Shown here piece after piece: positions 36,081 to 46,000 of a stretch of DNA of 64,000 nt. This DNA comes from Sphingobacteriaceae bacterium (lineage in GTDB: Bacteria > Bacteroidota > Bacteroidia > Sphingobacteriales > Sphingobacteriaceae), in contig JACMJM010000014.1 of assembly GCA_014380615.1 (NCBI GenBank), forward strand, positions 184,311-248,310, given 5' to 3'. The notes under the pieces were generated by a model. The model searched no databases. It had not been told where the DNA came from and saw nothing but the letters and a program-made list of their open reading frames with translations. Each line of letters begins with the position of its first letter. The first letter of the stretch is position 1. The translations under genes and the position numbers were made by a program.

Positions 36081-36746
36081 ATGAAACAAATTATTCTTAG
36101 TGCTGCCTTAGCACTGGTAACCACACTTGGGTTTGCTCAGAAAAAATTAACCGAAGGTAGTATTGTATACAAAGTAGAATATGATCTGCCCGTAAACATG
36201 CAACAAATGAAGGCGATGCTTCCAACTGAGATCAAAGTATATTTTAAAGGAGATTCCAGTGCTTCTTTTAGCGACGGAGGCATGGCCAAATCTACCTTTA
36301 TAATGAATCCGAAAACCGAATATCAACGCCTTTTACTGGATATCCCGATGGCTAATAAAAAACTGTCTGTGCGTTTTACTCCCGATGATATCGAAGTAAT
36401 GAAAGAAACCTTTCCCGAGTTTACGTTCACACCGGGCACAGAAAGCAAAACTATAGCGTCTTTTAACGGCAAAAAGCATACAGGTACTGATAAAAAAACA
36501 GGTAAAGCTTTTGATGCCGTTTTTACAAACGACGTTGAAGTACCGCTAAATTCATTGACCCACCTGTTTGATAAAAAATATGGCTTCCCTCTGGAGTTTA
36601 CAACCATGCAACAAGGAATGACACTTAAAGCTGTTGTTAAAGAAGTTAAAGAAGAAAAAGTCCCAGCCGGATCCTTTTCCGCATCGAAAGACTACGAAGA
36701 AATCACCTTCACCCAATTACAAGGGATGATGGGCAGTAAAAGATAG
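36081..36746 (+). CDS. Secreted DUF4412-like protein
   Basis: 221 residues with a signal peptide (ILSAALALVTTLGFAQ). The mature part reads LTEGSIVYKVEYDLP, then a Met-rich stretch (NMQQMKAMLPTEIKVYFKGDSS), matching the DUF4412/GLPGLI-like group of Bacteroidota periplasmic proteins of unknown function. The C-terminus has VVKEVKEEKVPAGSFSASKDYEEITF. No catalytic motif is visible. Single gene, divergent from the barrel operon, with its own terminator at 36770. Confidence 0.75.
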   Translation: MKQIILSAALALVTTLGFAQKKLTEGSIVYKVEYDLPVNMQQMKAMLPTEIKVYFKGDSSASFSDGGMAKSTFIMNPKTEYQRLLLDIPMANKKLSVRFTPDDIEVMKETFPEFTFTPGTESKTIASFNGKKHTGTDKKTGKAFDAVFTNDVEVPLNSLTHLFDKKYGFPLEFTTMQQGMTLKAVVKEVKEEKVPAGSFSASKDYEEITFTQLQGMMGSKR

Positions 36747-36769
36747 ACAATCGAAATTATCGAATTGAG

Positions 36770-36804
36770 CGGGACAATGCCAGGAAGCGTTGTCCCGTTT
36801 ATTT
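36770..36804 (+). terminator. Intrinsic terminator
   Basis: CGGGACAATGC at 36770-36780 and GCGTTGTCCCG at 36787-36797 form a near-perfect stem with a six-base loop, followed by TTTATTT. Confidence 0.8.
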
Positions 36805-36915
36805 AAACCTTTTTCCGGTTTGGTTGGGCTTATAATTTACCTATTACAAAACTCCAAACAAAAGCCCACATACAGCCCCCACGTGCAACCACTTCCAACA
36901 GGAGAATACCCTTAA

Positions 36916-36941
36916 ACAAAAAAAGCGGCCAGATGCCGCTT
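36916..36941 (-). terminator. Intrinsic terminator of the 4Fe-4S ferredoxin gene
   Basis: On the minus strand AAGCGGC pairs with GCCGCTT around ATCTG and is followed by a run of seven Ts. It lies about 20 bases past the ferredoxin stop. Confidence 0.8.
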
Positions 36942-36960
36942 CAAATAAAATCTTTTCTAC

Positions 36961-37314
36961 CTAGCCTTCGTCATGAAGCCATGACTTTTTAGCCAATAGC
37001 TCTTCTTCTGTTTCCCTAACATCCACGTCATCCACACAACAATCAACCGGACATACCGCAGCACATTGTGGTTCATCATGAAAACCTTTACATTCAGTAC
37101 ATTTATCAGAAACTATATAATAAAACTCTTCTGAAATAGCTGTTTGAGCTTCTTCAGCATTTAAAGTCGTACCATCACCAAAGTCAATTACACCTCGTAA
37201 AGCTGTCCCTTCCGAAAAACGCCATGCAGCCCCTGCATCATAAATAGCATTATTAGGGCATTCAGGCTCACAAGCTCCGCAGTTAATGCATTCGTCTGTT
37301 ATTATTATCGCCAT
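36961..37314 (-). CDS. 4Fe-4S dicluster ferredoxin
   Basis: 117 residues. Two 4Fe-4S sites: [18 protein letters not shown] at the N-terminus and [22 protein letters not shown] towards the C-terminus, with the longer second spacing typical of 2[4Fe-4S] Alvin-type ferredoxins. A highly acidic insert and tail are present. Such proteins carry low-potential electrons. The gene is divergent from the LuxC-like reductase, with a short shared upstream region. Confidence 0.92.
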   Translation of the reverse strand: MAIIITDECINCGACEPECPNNAIYDAGAAWRFSEGTALRGVIDFGDGTTLNAEEAQTAISEEFYYIVSDKCTECKGFHDEPQCAAVCPVDCCVDDVDVRETEEELLAKKSWLHDEG

Positions 37315-37420
37315 GTTCTAAAAAATCTATTTCTTAACCGTAATTTTGCAACCACATTCGCACCACAAAAACAGTGCAAATATAACACAATCTGTCGATT
37401 TTATTTTAAAGACTTCCATT

Positions 37421-38446
37421 TTGACACTAGAACAACGAAAAGCGGCTTTTAAAAGTTTGGGGAATTATTTGCGGTCCCCGGATGAAAAACTTAAACAGCT
37501 GATACTAAACGCACATTTTTCAAACGCATGGTTTACTCCAGAAGAAACGGCTAAAGCCGTTAATGGTATCGCGGCGATGTTGCAAGCTGAAGATATTGAG
37601 GCCTGGCTTAATGCCGATATTGAGAATAGCTTAAAAAACGCAACTCCCGGTAAAACGGTTGGTTTGGTGTTGGCGGGCAATATTCCTCTTGTTGGCTTTC
37701 ATGATATTTTAACTGTTTTAGCGACAGGCCATATCGCACTCATTAAATCGTCTTCTCAGGATAAAGATCTGATACCGCATCTTATCAAACAACTAATTGA
37801 GTTTGCGCCGGAACTTGAAAAACAGATAAAATTTACCGAAAGGCTGGAAGGATTTAATGCTGTTATTGCTACGGGTAGCAACAATACCTCCAGATATTTC
37901 GAATACTATTTTTCTAAAGTGCCTCACATTATCAGAAAAAGCAGAAATAGTATTGCTGTGTTAACCGGACAGGAAACCAGAGATGAATTGTATTTGCTGG
38001 GGCGCGATATTTTTGATTTTTTTGGTTTAGGATGCAGAAACGTTTCAAAACTCTATGTTCCTGAAAATTATGAGCTGACAACTTTTTTTGAATCAATAGA
38101 GGCCCATCAAAACGTCGTTAATCATCATAAATATTGCAATAATTACGACTATAATAAATCTGTCTATCTCATTAATAGTGATAAACATTTTGATAATGGT
38201 TTTTTACTTGTGAAGAAAGACGAACGCCTGGCCTCTCCGCTTGCGGTAACCTATTACGAAGAGTATTCATCCTTATCATCGCTTGAGAAAAATTTAAAGC
38301 CCCTTTCCGAACAAATCCAATGCATCGTTACAAAGCAGCACCTCGATGTGGTAAATCAACAAGTGGGGTTCGGTGAGAGCCAAAAACCCAGGTTGTGGGA
38401 TTACGCTGACGGAATCAACACTCTTGAATTTTTATTGAGTTTATAA
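37421..38446 (+). CDS. LuxC-family acyl-CoA reductase
   Basis: About 341 residues from a TTG at 37421, which gives LTLEQRKAAFKSLGNYL, matching the family N-terminus; the frame is open 75 bases further up but contains a -7 promoter box (TAATTTTG, 37341). The protein belongs to the LuxC/acyl-CoA reductase group: PGKTVGLVLAGNIPLVGFHDILTVLATGH is the nucleotide-binding part, and the active-site Cys is in FDFFGLGCRNVSKLYVP. These enzymes reduce fatty acyl-CoA or -ACP to aldehyde. No luciferase genes are nearby, so the aldehyde's use is unknown. Start codon is uncertain. Confidence 0.82.
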   Translation: MTLEQRKAAFKSLGNYLRSPDEKLKQLILNAHFSNAWFTPEETAKAVNGIAAMLQAEDIEAWLNADIENSLKNATPGKTVGLVLAGNIPLVGFHDILTVLATGHIALIKSSSQDKDLIPHLIKQLIEFAPELEKQIKFTERLEGFNAVIATGSNNTSRYFEYYFSKVPHIIRKSRNSIAVLTGQETRDELYLLGRDIFDFFGLGCRNVSKLYVPENYELTTFFESIEAHQNVVNHHKYCNNYDYNKSVYLINSDKHFDNGFLLVKKDERLASPLAVTYYEEYSSLSSLEKNLKPLSEQIQCIVTKQHLDVVNQQVGFGESQKPRLWDYADGINTLEFLLSL

Positions 38447-38475
38447 ACAAGCCGACCTAAAACGATAGAAAATCA

Positions 38476-38483
38476 TAACTTTG
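38476..38483 (+). promoter_or_regulatory. Bacteroidota -7 box before the 67-residue gene
   Basis: TAACTTTG fits TAnnTTTG and ends five bases before the ATG at 38489, so the mRNA is probably leaderless or nearly so. Confidence 0.55.
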
Positions 38484-38488
38484 GCAAC

Positions 38489-38692
38489 ATGTACATCATT
38501 AAGGTGAAAGGTGTTGCGAGAATTCCTGATTATGTTCAATTAAGAGATGATAAATTCACTTTATTGGCGTATTTCAGGGTAGACAGGCCAGATAAATCTC
38601 TCGACAAAATCGGACTCGGAGATAAATCTGAATACATCATGAACCTTGTGAAAGAGCTTCCTTTCGGGAAGATTTTAAAATTAGAGCTTTAA
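38489..38692 (+). CDS. Small conserved protein coupled to ftsE
   Basis: 67 residues, MYIIKVKGVARIPDYVQLR onwards, mixed charged and hydrophobic, ending ILKLEL. No signal peptide or known domain. Its stop at 38692 is followed by one base and then the ftsE ATG, so translation is coupled. A -7 box lies just before its start, making it the first gene of this transcript. A small partner of the FtsE ATPase is a reasonable guess from position only. Confidence 0.75.
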   Translation: MYIIKVKGVARIPDYVQLRDDKFTLLAYFRVDRPDKSLDKIGLGDKSEYIMNLVKELPFGKILKLEL

Positions 38693-38693
38693 T

Positions 38694-39377
38694 ATGATTG
38701 GCAATACAGTTATACGAATTGAAAATGTAGATGTTTACCAGCAAAAACACCTGGTACTTACCAATGTAAACTTACAGATCGACAAGGGTGAATTCGTATT
38801 CCTTATCGGTCAAACCGGATCCGGAAAAAGCAGTTTGCTGAAAATCATTTACGGCGATCTGCACATTTCTTCAGGCGAAGGCCATGCCGGTGGTTACGAT
38901 CTTAAGAAACTCAATGATAAAGACATCCCCTTCCTAAGAAGAAAACTAGGTATCGTATTTCAGGATTTCCAGCTTTTAACCGACCGAACTGTAGAAGAAA
39001 ACCTCCGTTTTGTAATGCACGCAACAGGCTGGAAAGACAAAAATCTTGTCGCGGATCGAATCAAAGATGTACTCGAAAAGGTTGGGCTTCGTTCTAAAAT
39101 CAAGAAAATGCCTCACGAACTATCTGGCGGAGAGCAGCAGCGTGTAGTAATCGCACGCGCTTTGTTAAACGATCCTGAAATTATATTAGCCGATGAGCCC
39201 ACAGGCAATCTCGACCCTGACACCTCAGAGGAAATCATGCTGCTTTTAAAAGAGATCAGCCGCTCGGGAACCGCTGTTTTGATGGCTACTCACGATTATC
39301 AGCAGATTCGCACCTTCCCTTCACGAATTATAAAATGTGAAGACGGAAAAGTGATTGAAGATGCCAAAATAGTATGA
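38694..39377 (+). CDS. ftsE: FtsE-like cell-division ABC ATPase
   Basis: 227 residues. Complete ABC ATPase: Walker [15 protein letters not shown]-loop FQDFQLL, signature [15 protein letters not shown], Walker [14 protein letters not shown], and H-loop ATHD. The sequence is of the FtsE/LolD/MacB class; the FtsE assignment rests on the short size, the [10 protein letters not shown] region and the lack of a fused domain. FtsE with FtsX regulates peptidoglycan hydrolysis at division, but no ftsX follows; grpE does. LolD-like function cannot be excluded. Confidence 0.85.
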   Translation: MIGNTVIRIENVDVYQQKHLVLTNVNLQIDKGEFVFLIGQTGSGKSSLLKIIYGDLHISSGEGHAGGYDLKKLNDKDIPFLRRKLGIVFQDFQLLTDRTVEENLRFVMHATGWKDKNLVADRIKDVLEKVGLRSKIKKMPHELSGGEQQRVVIARALLNDPEIILADEPTGNLDPDTSEEIMLLLKEISRSGTAVLMATHDYQQIRTFPSRIIKCEDGKVIEDAKIV

Positions 39378-39476
39378 TTATAGAATCATACGTCAATTTG
39401 TTTTGATATACCGCTAAATTACTGACAGCTTGGCTGTTTTATTTGATTGGCAAAAATTTTGTCTAACCCCATTATT

Positions 39477-40109
39477 ATGAAGTTTTCAGATATGTTGAAA
39501 AACAAGAAGAAAAACCAGAAACAAGAAGTTATGAATGAAAATAACGAACTGAAACCGGAAATTGAACAGGAGCTGGAACAGGTAAGCGAGATTCTTAGCC
39601 ATCAGGGCGATGGAGGCGATTCGGGAAATATCCCCGCAGGAGATGTTCAGGATCAGCAATCAGAAGAAGAAAAACTTAAAGGCGAACTAACTGAAGCTAA
39701 CAATAAGTATCTCCGTTTATACGCCGAGTTTGATAATTATAAGCGACGCACCAATAAAGAGCGTATTGACCTGCTTCAAACAGCTGGTAAAGATGTATTA
39801 GTAAGCTTATTGCCCGTGGTTGACGATTTCGACAGGGCGTTAAAATCGATGGAAACCGCTACCGACGTTTCCGCGGTGAAAGAGGGCATCGTTCTGGTAC
39901 AAAATAAACTAAAAAGCATTTTAACTCAGAAAGGGTTAAAAGAGATGGAATCTATAGGTGCTGTATTCGATGCAGACATCCACGAAGCCATCACTAACAT
40001 CCCCGCACCCTCCGATGACCTAAAAGGTAAAATTATCGATGAGGTTGAAAAAGGATATTACTTAAACGACAAAGTTGTCCGCTTTGCAAAAGTAGTTGTA
40101 GGAGCGTAA
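39477..40109 (+). CDS. grpE: Nucleotide exchange factor GrpE
   Basis: 210 residues from ATG 39477; in-frame alternatives are TTG 39447 and ATG 39531. GrpE releases ADP from DnaK. A charged N-terminal tail and long coiled coil (KLKGELTEANNKYLRLYAEFDNYKRRTNKERIDLLQTAGKDVL) lead to the beta domain (IGAVFDADIHEAITNIPAP, VEKGYYLNDKVVRFAKVVVG). dnaJ follows after a 176-base spacer filled with two copies of a repeat. dnaK is not in the window. Confidence 0.95.
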   Translation: MKFSDMLKNKKKNQKQEVMNENNELKPEIEQELEQVSEILSHQGDGGDSGNIPAGDVQDQQSEEEKLKGELTEANNKYLRLYAEFDNYKRRTNKERIDLLQTAGKDVLVSLLPVVDDFDRALKSMETATDVSAVKEGIVLVQNKLKSILTQKGLKEMESIGAVFDADIHEAITNIPAPSDDLKGKIIDEVEKGYYLNDKVVRFAKVVVGA

Positions 40110-40114
40110 CAAGA

Positions 40115-40281
40115 AGGATTGAAGGAGAGAAGGATAGGATGATTGAATGAGAGAATACAACATTCATTCCTTCAATAATTCATTTCTTCACTCATTAAAA
40201 ATAAGGATTGAATGAGAGGATGATTGAATGAGAGAAGAAACCATTCATTCCTTCAATAATTCACTCCTTCATTCATTAAAA
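40115..40281. repeat. Two tandem, hairpin-forming copies of a GAATGA-type repeat between grpE and dnaJ
   Basis: GGATGATTGAATGAGAGAA occurs at 40137-40155 and again at 40218-40236, and a 22-base word beginning CATTCATTCCTTCAA occurs at 40161-40182 and 40242-40263, a period of 81 bases. Inside each copy the left word is roughly the reverse complement of the right word, so each could fold into a hairpin. It fills nearly the whole spacer, ending just before the dnaJ start region. Related words occur after egtD. Confidence 0.85.
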
Positions 40282-40285
40282 GTAT

Positions 40286-41437
40286 ATGGCAAAAAGAGAT
40301 TATTACGATATTCTGGGAATCACCAAGGGAGCCAGTGCCGATGAGATTAAAAAGGCTTATCGTAAACAGGCTATAAAATTCCACCCCGACAAGAATCCCG
40401 GTGACAAAGAAGCCGAAGAAAAATTCAAGGAAGCTGCGGAAGCATACGAAATATTAAGCAACCCTGAAAAGAAACAGCGTTATGATCAGTTTGGTCATGC
40501 CGGCACTCAGGGCGCAGGTAACTATGGTGGCGGCCACATGAACATGGAGGATATTTTCAGCCAGTTTGGAGATGTTTTCGGTGGCGGAAGCCCCTTCGAA
40601 AGCTTTTTTGGCGGCGGTGGTCAATCTCGTGGCGGCCGACGCACAGCACGCGGCAGCAATTTGAGGATCAAGGTTAAATTAAATCTCGAAGAAATCGCTA
40701 AAGGTGCTGAAAAGAAAATTAAAGTTAACAAGCAAATAGTTTGTAACACCTGCGATGGAAGCGGAGCGAAAGACAGGTCGTCTTTCAATACATGTACAAC
40801 CTGCGGTGGCGCAGGATCGGTACGCCGGGTTACCAACACTATCCTTGGCCAGATGCAAACTACCAGCACCTGCCCTACCTGTAACGGCGAAGGAACGCAA
40901 ATTACTTCAAAATGTACATCGTGCCACGGCGACGGGGTGGTAAGAGGAGAAGAAACCATTTCTATCAACATTCCTGCCGGGGTTAGCGAAGGCATGCAGC
41001 TCTCAATGGGCGGTAAAGGCAATGCGGCACCAAGAGGCGGCGTACCGGGCGATTTAATAATTCTGATTGAAGAAACACCACACGAAACCCTTCAGCGCGA
41101 AGGTAACAACGTAGTTTACGACCTCCATATCAGTTTTGTAGATGCCACCCTGGGAGCAAGTGTTGAAGTTCCGACGATAGATGGTAAGGCTAAGATTAAA
41201 ATTGAACCAGGAACTCAGGGCGGTAAAATACTTCGTCTTAAAGGTAAAGGGGTTCCGGAGGTGAATTCCTATCACCGTGGTGATCAGTTAGTTTACGTTA
41301 ACATCTGGACACCTAAAGCACTTTCACGTGAAGAACGGGATTTAATGGAGAAATTACAAAGCTCACCAAACTTCCGGCCACAACCCGGCAAGCATGAAAA
41401 AAGTTTTTTTGAGCGGATGAAAGAATACTTCGAGTAA
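40286..41437 (+). CDS. dnaJ: Chaperone DnaJ
   Basis: 383 residues. J domain with the HPD motif in [10 protein letters not shown], Gly/Phe-rich linker ([21 protein letters not shown]), then four CxxCxGxG zinc repeats: [24 protein letters not shown] and CTSCHGDG, and the C-terminal substrate domains. DnaJ delivers unfolded proteins to DnaK and stimulates its ATPase. The start ATG at 40286 closely follows the upstream repeat. Its transcript may include the structured element at 41445 and ends at the hairpin at 41532. Confidence 0.97.
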   Translation: MAKRDYYDILGITKGASADEIKKAYRKQAIKFHPDKNPGDKEAEEKFKEAAEAYEILSNPEKKQRYDQFGHAGTQGAGNYGGGHMNMEDIFSQFGDVFGGGSPFESFFGGGGQSRGGRRTARGSNLRIKVKLNLEEIAKGAEKKIKVNKQIVCNTCDGSGAKDRSSFNTCTTCGGAGSVRRVTNTILGQMQTTSTCPTCNGEGTQITSKCTSCHGDGVVRGEETISINIPAGVSEGMQLSMGGKGNAAPRGGVPGDLIILIEETPHETLQREGNNVVYDLHISFVDATLGASVEVPTIDGKAKIKIEPGTQGGKILRLKGKGVPEVNSYHRGDQLVYVNIWTPKALSREERDLMEKLQSSPNFRPQPGKHEKSFFERMKEYFE

Positions 41438-41444
41438 AAAATCA

Positions 41445-41527
41445 ATTTTCGTCTCTGTGGAGGTTTCGGTCGCGGCTTGGTCTGCCCAACACTTATCAGT
41501 GAAATAGAAACGAGAGACGGGGAAAAT
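41445..41527. other. Multi-stem palindromic element (possible structured RNA)
   Basis: Nested complementary arms are visible: ATTTTC 41445-41450 with GAAAAT 41522-41527; GTCTCT 41451-41456 with AGAGAC 41513-41518; GTTTC 41463-41467 with GAAAC 41507-41511. Inside sit two small hairpins, TTGG/CCAA (41477-41489) and CACT/AGTG (41490-41501). It lies between the stops of converging dnaJ and gltD, so it could be a 3' UTR structure or a mobile palindromic repeat. I do not recognise a known RNA family. Confidence 0.6.
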
Positions 41528-41531
41528 ATTA

Positions 41532-41574
41532 AAAGCAAAGAGGCTGCCTTTTTTGAAGACAGCCTCTTTGCTTT
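41532..41574. terminator. Bidirectional intrinsic terminator of dnaJ and gltD
   Basis: A perfect 15-bp stem, AAAGCAAAGAGGCTG at 41532-41546 with CAGCCTCTTTGCTTT at 41560-41574, around a T-rich loop. The stem base gives short T-runs in both directions. Confidence 0.85.
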
Positions 41575-41588
41575 ATAAAACAAATTCG

Positions 41589-43061
41589 TTAAAAAGCATA
41601 CATGCTCTCCGCATCTTTACTTTCAAGAGCGGTACTTCCGCTTAAAAACTGATCAACTCTTCTCGCAGCTTCGCGGCCCTCAGAAATGGCCCAAACTACC
41701 AGAGATTGGCCCCTTCTCATATCACCGGCAGCAAATACTTTATCTACACTTGTTTGATAAGACCCTTCTTTCGCCTTCACATTTCCACGCTCATCAAACT
41801 CAACTCCTAATTGTTCTAATAATCCGGTTTTTTGCGGATGAAGGAATCCCATCGCCAAAAACGCATATTGAGCCGGAAGCTCGCGTTCAGAACCCGCTAC
41901 TTCAGCAAACTTAAGCGGACGGCCCAGAAAATCTGTTTCCCACTCCACATCTACAACCTTTACAGCCTTCAAATTACCTTTACCATCTCCGATAAATTCT
42001 TTAGTGCTGATACCCCAAAAACGCTCGCATCCTTCTTCATGAGAACTTGTAGTTTTCAAAAGCATCGGATAGGTTGGCCAGGGCATAGCATCTGTTCGTT
42101 GCGCAGGAGGGTTTGGCATTAATTCAAACTGAGTAATTGAATTAGCTCCCTGGCGATTTGAAGTACCAACACAGTCAGAACCTGTATCACCACCACCTAT
42201 TACAATTACATCACTTCCCTCAACAAATATTTCTTCAGTAGAATAAGCTTCTTCACTTACGCGCTGGTTACTTTGCTTTAAGAATTCCATCGCAAAATAA
42301 ACTCCTTTTAATTCACGTCCCGGTACCGGAAGATCCCGCGGAATAGTAGAACCGCCCGAAAGAACAACAGCGTCAAAACTACGCATGATGTCGTCGCCAC
42401 TGATGTCTTTACCTACTTCTGTGTTAAACTTAAATATAACACCATCTTCTTCCATCAGCTTTACTCTGCGCTCAACCACCCACTTTTCAAGTTTAAAATC
42501 TGGAATTCCATATCTCAATAAACCACCGGCTTGGGCATCGCGCTCAAACACAGTAACTGTATGTCCCGCCTTATTTAATTGAGCTGCGGCAGCCAATCCC
42601 GCCGGGCCAGACCCGATAACCGCAACGGTTTTTCCAGAACGGATAAAAGGAGCTTTTGAAGTAACGAGCCCTTTAGCGTAAGCTATCTCAATAATGTGCT
42701 TCTCAATTTCTTCTATCGCAACAGCGGGTTTGTTTATTCCTAAAACGCATGCAGATTCGCATGGAGCGGGGCAAATCCTTCCTGTAAATTCAGGGAAATT
42801 ATTTGTAGATGATAATATCCGGTATGCTTCTTCCCAATTCTCTTTATAAACCGCATCATTAAATTCCGGAATTATATTTCCAAGCGGACAACCGTTATGG
42901 CAAAACGGGATACCACAATTCATACAGCGTGCAGCCTGCTCATTCAGCTTTTCTTCAGAATAAGCACTTACAAATTCGTTATAATCTTTAACACGCTCTT
43001 CAGGAGATCTTTTCGAAGGAAGCTCTCTTGCGTATTCCTTAAATCCTGTAATCTTTCCCAT
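41589..43061 (-). CDS. gltD: Glutamate synthase (NADPH) small subunit
   Basis: 490 residues. GltD feeds electrons from NAD(P)H to the large subunit. N-terminal cysteine clusters ([17 protein letters not shown] and [12 protein letters not shown]) bind 4Fe-4S centres; FAD site [19 protein letters not shown] site [15 protein letters not shown]; second FAD site [18 protein letters not shown]. Directly downstream of gltB with two bases between, so the two are one operon. Length is normal for the family. Confidence 0.97.
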   Translation of the reverse strand: MGKITGFKEYARELPSKRSPEERVKDYNEFVSAYSEEKLNEQAARCMNCGIPFCHNGCPLGNIIPEFNDAVYKENWEEAYRILSSTNNFPEFTGRICPAPCESACVLGINKPAVAIEEIEKHIIEIAYAKGLVTSKAPFIRSGKTVAVIGSGPAGLAAAAQLNKAGHTVTVFERDAQAGGLLRYGIPDFKLEKWVVERRVKLMEEDGVIFKFNTEVGKDISGDDIMRSFDAVVLSGGSTIPRDLPVPGRELKGVYFAMEFLKQSNQRVSEEAYSTEEIFVEGSDVIVIGGGDTGSDCVGTSNRQGANSITQFELMPNPPAQRTDAMPWPTYPMLLKTTSSHEEGCERFWGISTKEFIGDGKGNLKAVKVVDVEWETDFLGRPLKFAEVAGSERELPAQYAFLAMGFLHPQKTGLLEQLGVEFDERGNVKAKEGSYQTSVDKVFAAGDMRRGQSLVVWAISEGREAARRVDQFLSGSTALESKDAESMYAF

Positions 43062-43063
43062 AA

Positions 43064-46000
43064 TTAATTAACTGACTGAAATTGTGCGTGTTGTAATACT
43101 TTTTTATACTCTTTAGGGAACACCTTTATAAACTTGCCTTTTACATCATCCCAATTAGTTAGGAGGTGCTGCGCCAGCTGACTTTTGGTTAGCTGAATGT
43201 GCGTTCTTAACAGGGCTGTTATTTGTTCCTCATCTGCGGCTGTTAACGGATCTAAATCCACCATTTCCGGGTTGCAGTTTTCTGCAAAATCACCGTCAAT
43301 ATCGTAGATCCAGGCGATACCACCGCTCATGCCGGCAGCGAAGTTTCTTCCGGTTTTACCGAGAATTAACGCTCTACCACCTGTCATGTACTCGCAACCG
43401 TGATCTCCAACTCCTTCTACCACTGCGGTAGCGCCAGAGTTTCTCACCGCGAAACGCTCACCCGCTTGTCCGCGAACAAATAGCTCACCAGATGTAGCAC
43501 CATATAAAGCTACGTTTCCGATGATAATATTATCTTCCGGAACCAGTTTGCTAACCGTTGCCGGGTAGATCGCTAATCTTGCACCCGACAATCCTTTACC
43601 AACATAGTCATTAGCTTCGCCCTCTAATTCAAAGGTGATACCTTTAGCTGCGAAAGCTCCGAAGCTTTGTCCAGCAGAGCCGCTGAACTTAAAGTTTATA
43701 GTGTTATCCGGCAAACCGGCACCATGGTATATTTTAGAAACCTCATTAGAAAGAAGTGTTCCTAAAGTACGATCTGTATTTTTCAATTCGAAGCTTGCAA
43801 AAACCGGTGTCTTGTTTTCTAAAGCTTGTTTTGCATGCTCTAATAATTTCCAATCCAGAATGGTAGCCATTCCATGATCCTGTGCTTCACTGTTATAAAG
43901 TGTTTGCTTAGATGGATTAGTAACCGGATAAAGTATAGCTGAAAGATCTACCGTTTTCGCTTTCCAATGTTTATTGCCTTCTCTGGCTTTCAGGAACTGA
44001 GCACGGCCAACCATATCATTAATTGTACGGAAACCTAAATCAGCCATAATCTCACGCAATTCTTCAACCATAAACTGGAAGAGATTTACGATATGCTCCG
44101 GCTTTCCGCTAAATAATTTACGCAGATCCGGATCCTGGGTAGCAACACCTACCGGGCAGGTATTTAAATGACACTTACGCATCATAATACAACCGCCGGC
44201 AACTAATGCCGCTGTGGCAACGCCCCACTCTTCAGCTCCTAATAAAGTGGCTATGGCTATATCGCGGCCGGTTTTTAACTGCCCATCGGCCTGAAGAACT
44301 ACACGACTTCTTAGTTGATTTCTTACAAGAGTTTGATGTGCTTCCGCCAAACCAAGCTCAAATGGTAAACCAGCGTGCTTGATAGAACTAATCGGAGAAG
44401 CTCCGGTTCCGCCATCGTATCCCGCAATCAGAATCACATCCGCGTGCGCCTTAGCAACACCTGCAGCAATAGTCCCCACACCAGCTTTAGAAACCAATTT
44501 AACGTTTATTCTCGCTTCACGATTTGCATTTTTCAAATCAAAAATCAGCTGTGCCAAATCTTCAATAGAATAAATATCGTGGTGCGGAGGAGGAGAAATT
44601 AATCCTACACCCGGAGTTGAGTGACGAACTTTCGCGATCCACTCATCCACTTTATGTCCGGGCAACTGCCCACCCTCGCCTGGTTTTGCACCCTGAGCCA
44701 TTTTTATTTGAAGCTCGTCAGCATTTGTGAGATAGTAAGAAGTTACTCCGAAACGGCCTGATGCCACCTGCTTAATCGCAGAACGCATCGAATCGCCATT
44801 GGGTAATTTCTCATACCGCATTTCATCTTCACCGCCTTCACCTGTATTGCTCTTTCCTCCTATCCTATTCATCGCGATAGCTAATGTGCTATGTGCTTCA
44901 TGAGAGATAGACCCGAAAGACATGGCTCCGGTAGCGAAACGCTTTAAAATTGACTCAGCTGGTTCAACTTCCGACAAAGCAATTGGTTCGCGGTGATGCG
45001 CAAAGTCTAACAAACCACGGAGTGTATACATCTTTTCCGACTGGTCATTTATAAGCTTGGCATAGTTCTTATATACGGAGTAGTCGCCTGTACGTGCAGA
45101 TTGCTGCAGTAAGTGAACTGTTTGCGGATTAAATAAGTGTGCTTCTCCGCGACGCTTCCATTGATAAATTCCTCCTTCAGGAAGTAATTGCTCCTCTGGT
45201 TTTGCGTGGATAAAGCCGTGATTATGTTTAAAAATTGTCTCTTTAGCTATTTCATCCAATCCTAATCCACCGATACGAGTTACCGAGCCGCAGAAATATT
45301 TATCGACAACAGACTTATTGATACCAAGGATTTCAAAGATTTGCGCACCGTGATAAGATTGAAGCGTTGAGATTCCCATTTTGGAGAAAATTTTCAGCAA
45401 TCCGTCGCAAACAGATTTGATATAGTTTTTAGAGAGGTATTTGAACTCAAGCGAAGTTTCGATTTTACCGTCCTCTTTTAAAGCATGAATAGTTTCTAGT
45501 GCCAGATAAGGGTTAATGGCCGTAGCACCAAAACCAAGCAGACAAGCGAAGTGATGAACTTCCCAAACATCTCCCGCTTCAATAACTAAACCAACCTGCC
45601 CACGGTAACCCTTTTTAATAAGGTGGTGATGAACAGCCGATACAGCAAGTAATGAAGGAATCGGAGCATGTTGCGAATCAACAGCTCTGTCTGATAATAT
45701 TAAAACTTCGAACCCGTCATTTACAGCATCTTCCGCATAACGGCATAGTCGTTCTAAGCCGCTTTGCAGCGAACCTTTCTGACCATCAGCTTTAAAATAG
45801 GTTTGAAGCGTTTTAGCATTGAACATGCCTGTATCAATACTCCTTAGTTTTTCAAGCTCAAGATTTGTAAGGATTGGCTGTTGCAACGCTACGCAATGGC
45901 AATGCATTTTATCTTCATCAAACAGGTTTCCGTTACTACCGATGAAGGTAGAAAGGCTCATTACCATCCGCTCACGAATCGGGTCAATGGGCGGATTGGT

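Noticed and set aside
40115..40281. Possible CRISPR array between grpE and dnaJ
   Set aside because: Only two units, no unique spacers between them, no cas genes.
40679..41022. Long antisense open frames inside dnaJ
   Set aside because: Mirror of the Cys- and Gly-rich zinc repeats; dnaJ is clearly the real gene.
41532..41574. IS end near dnaJ because of a GAGGCTG word
   Set aside because: The perfect 15-bp stem between two convergent stops is fully explained by a bidirectional terminator; no transposase is near.
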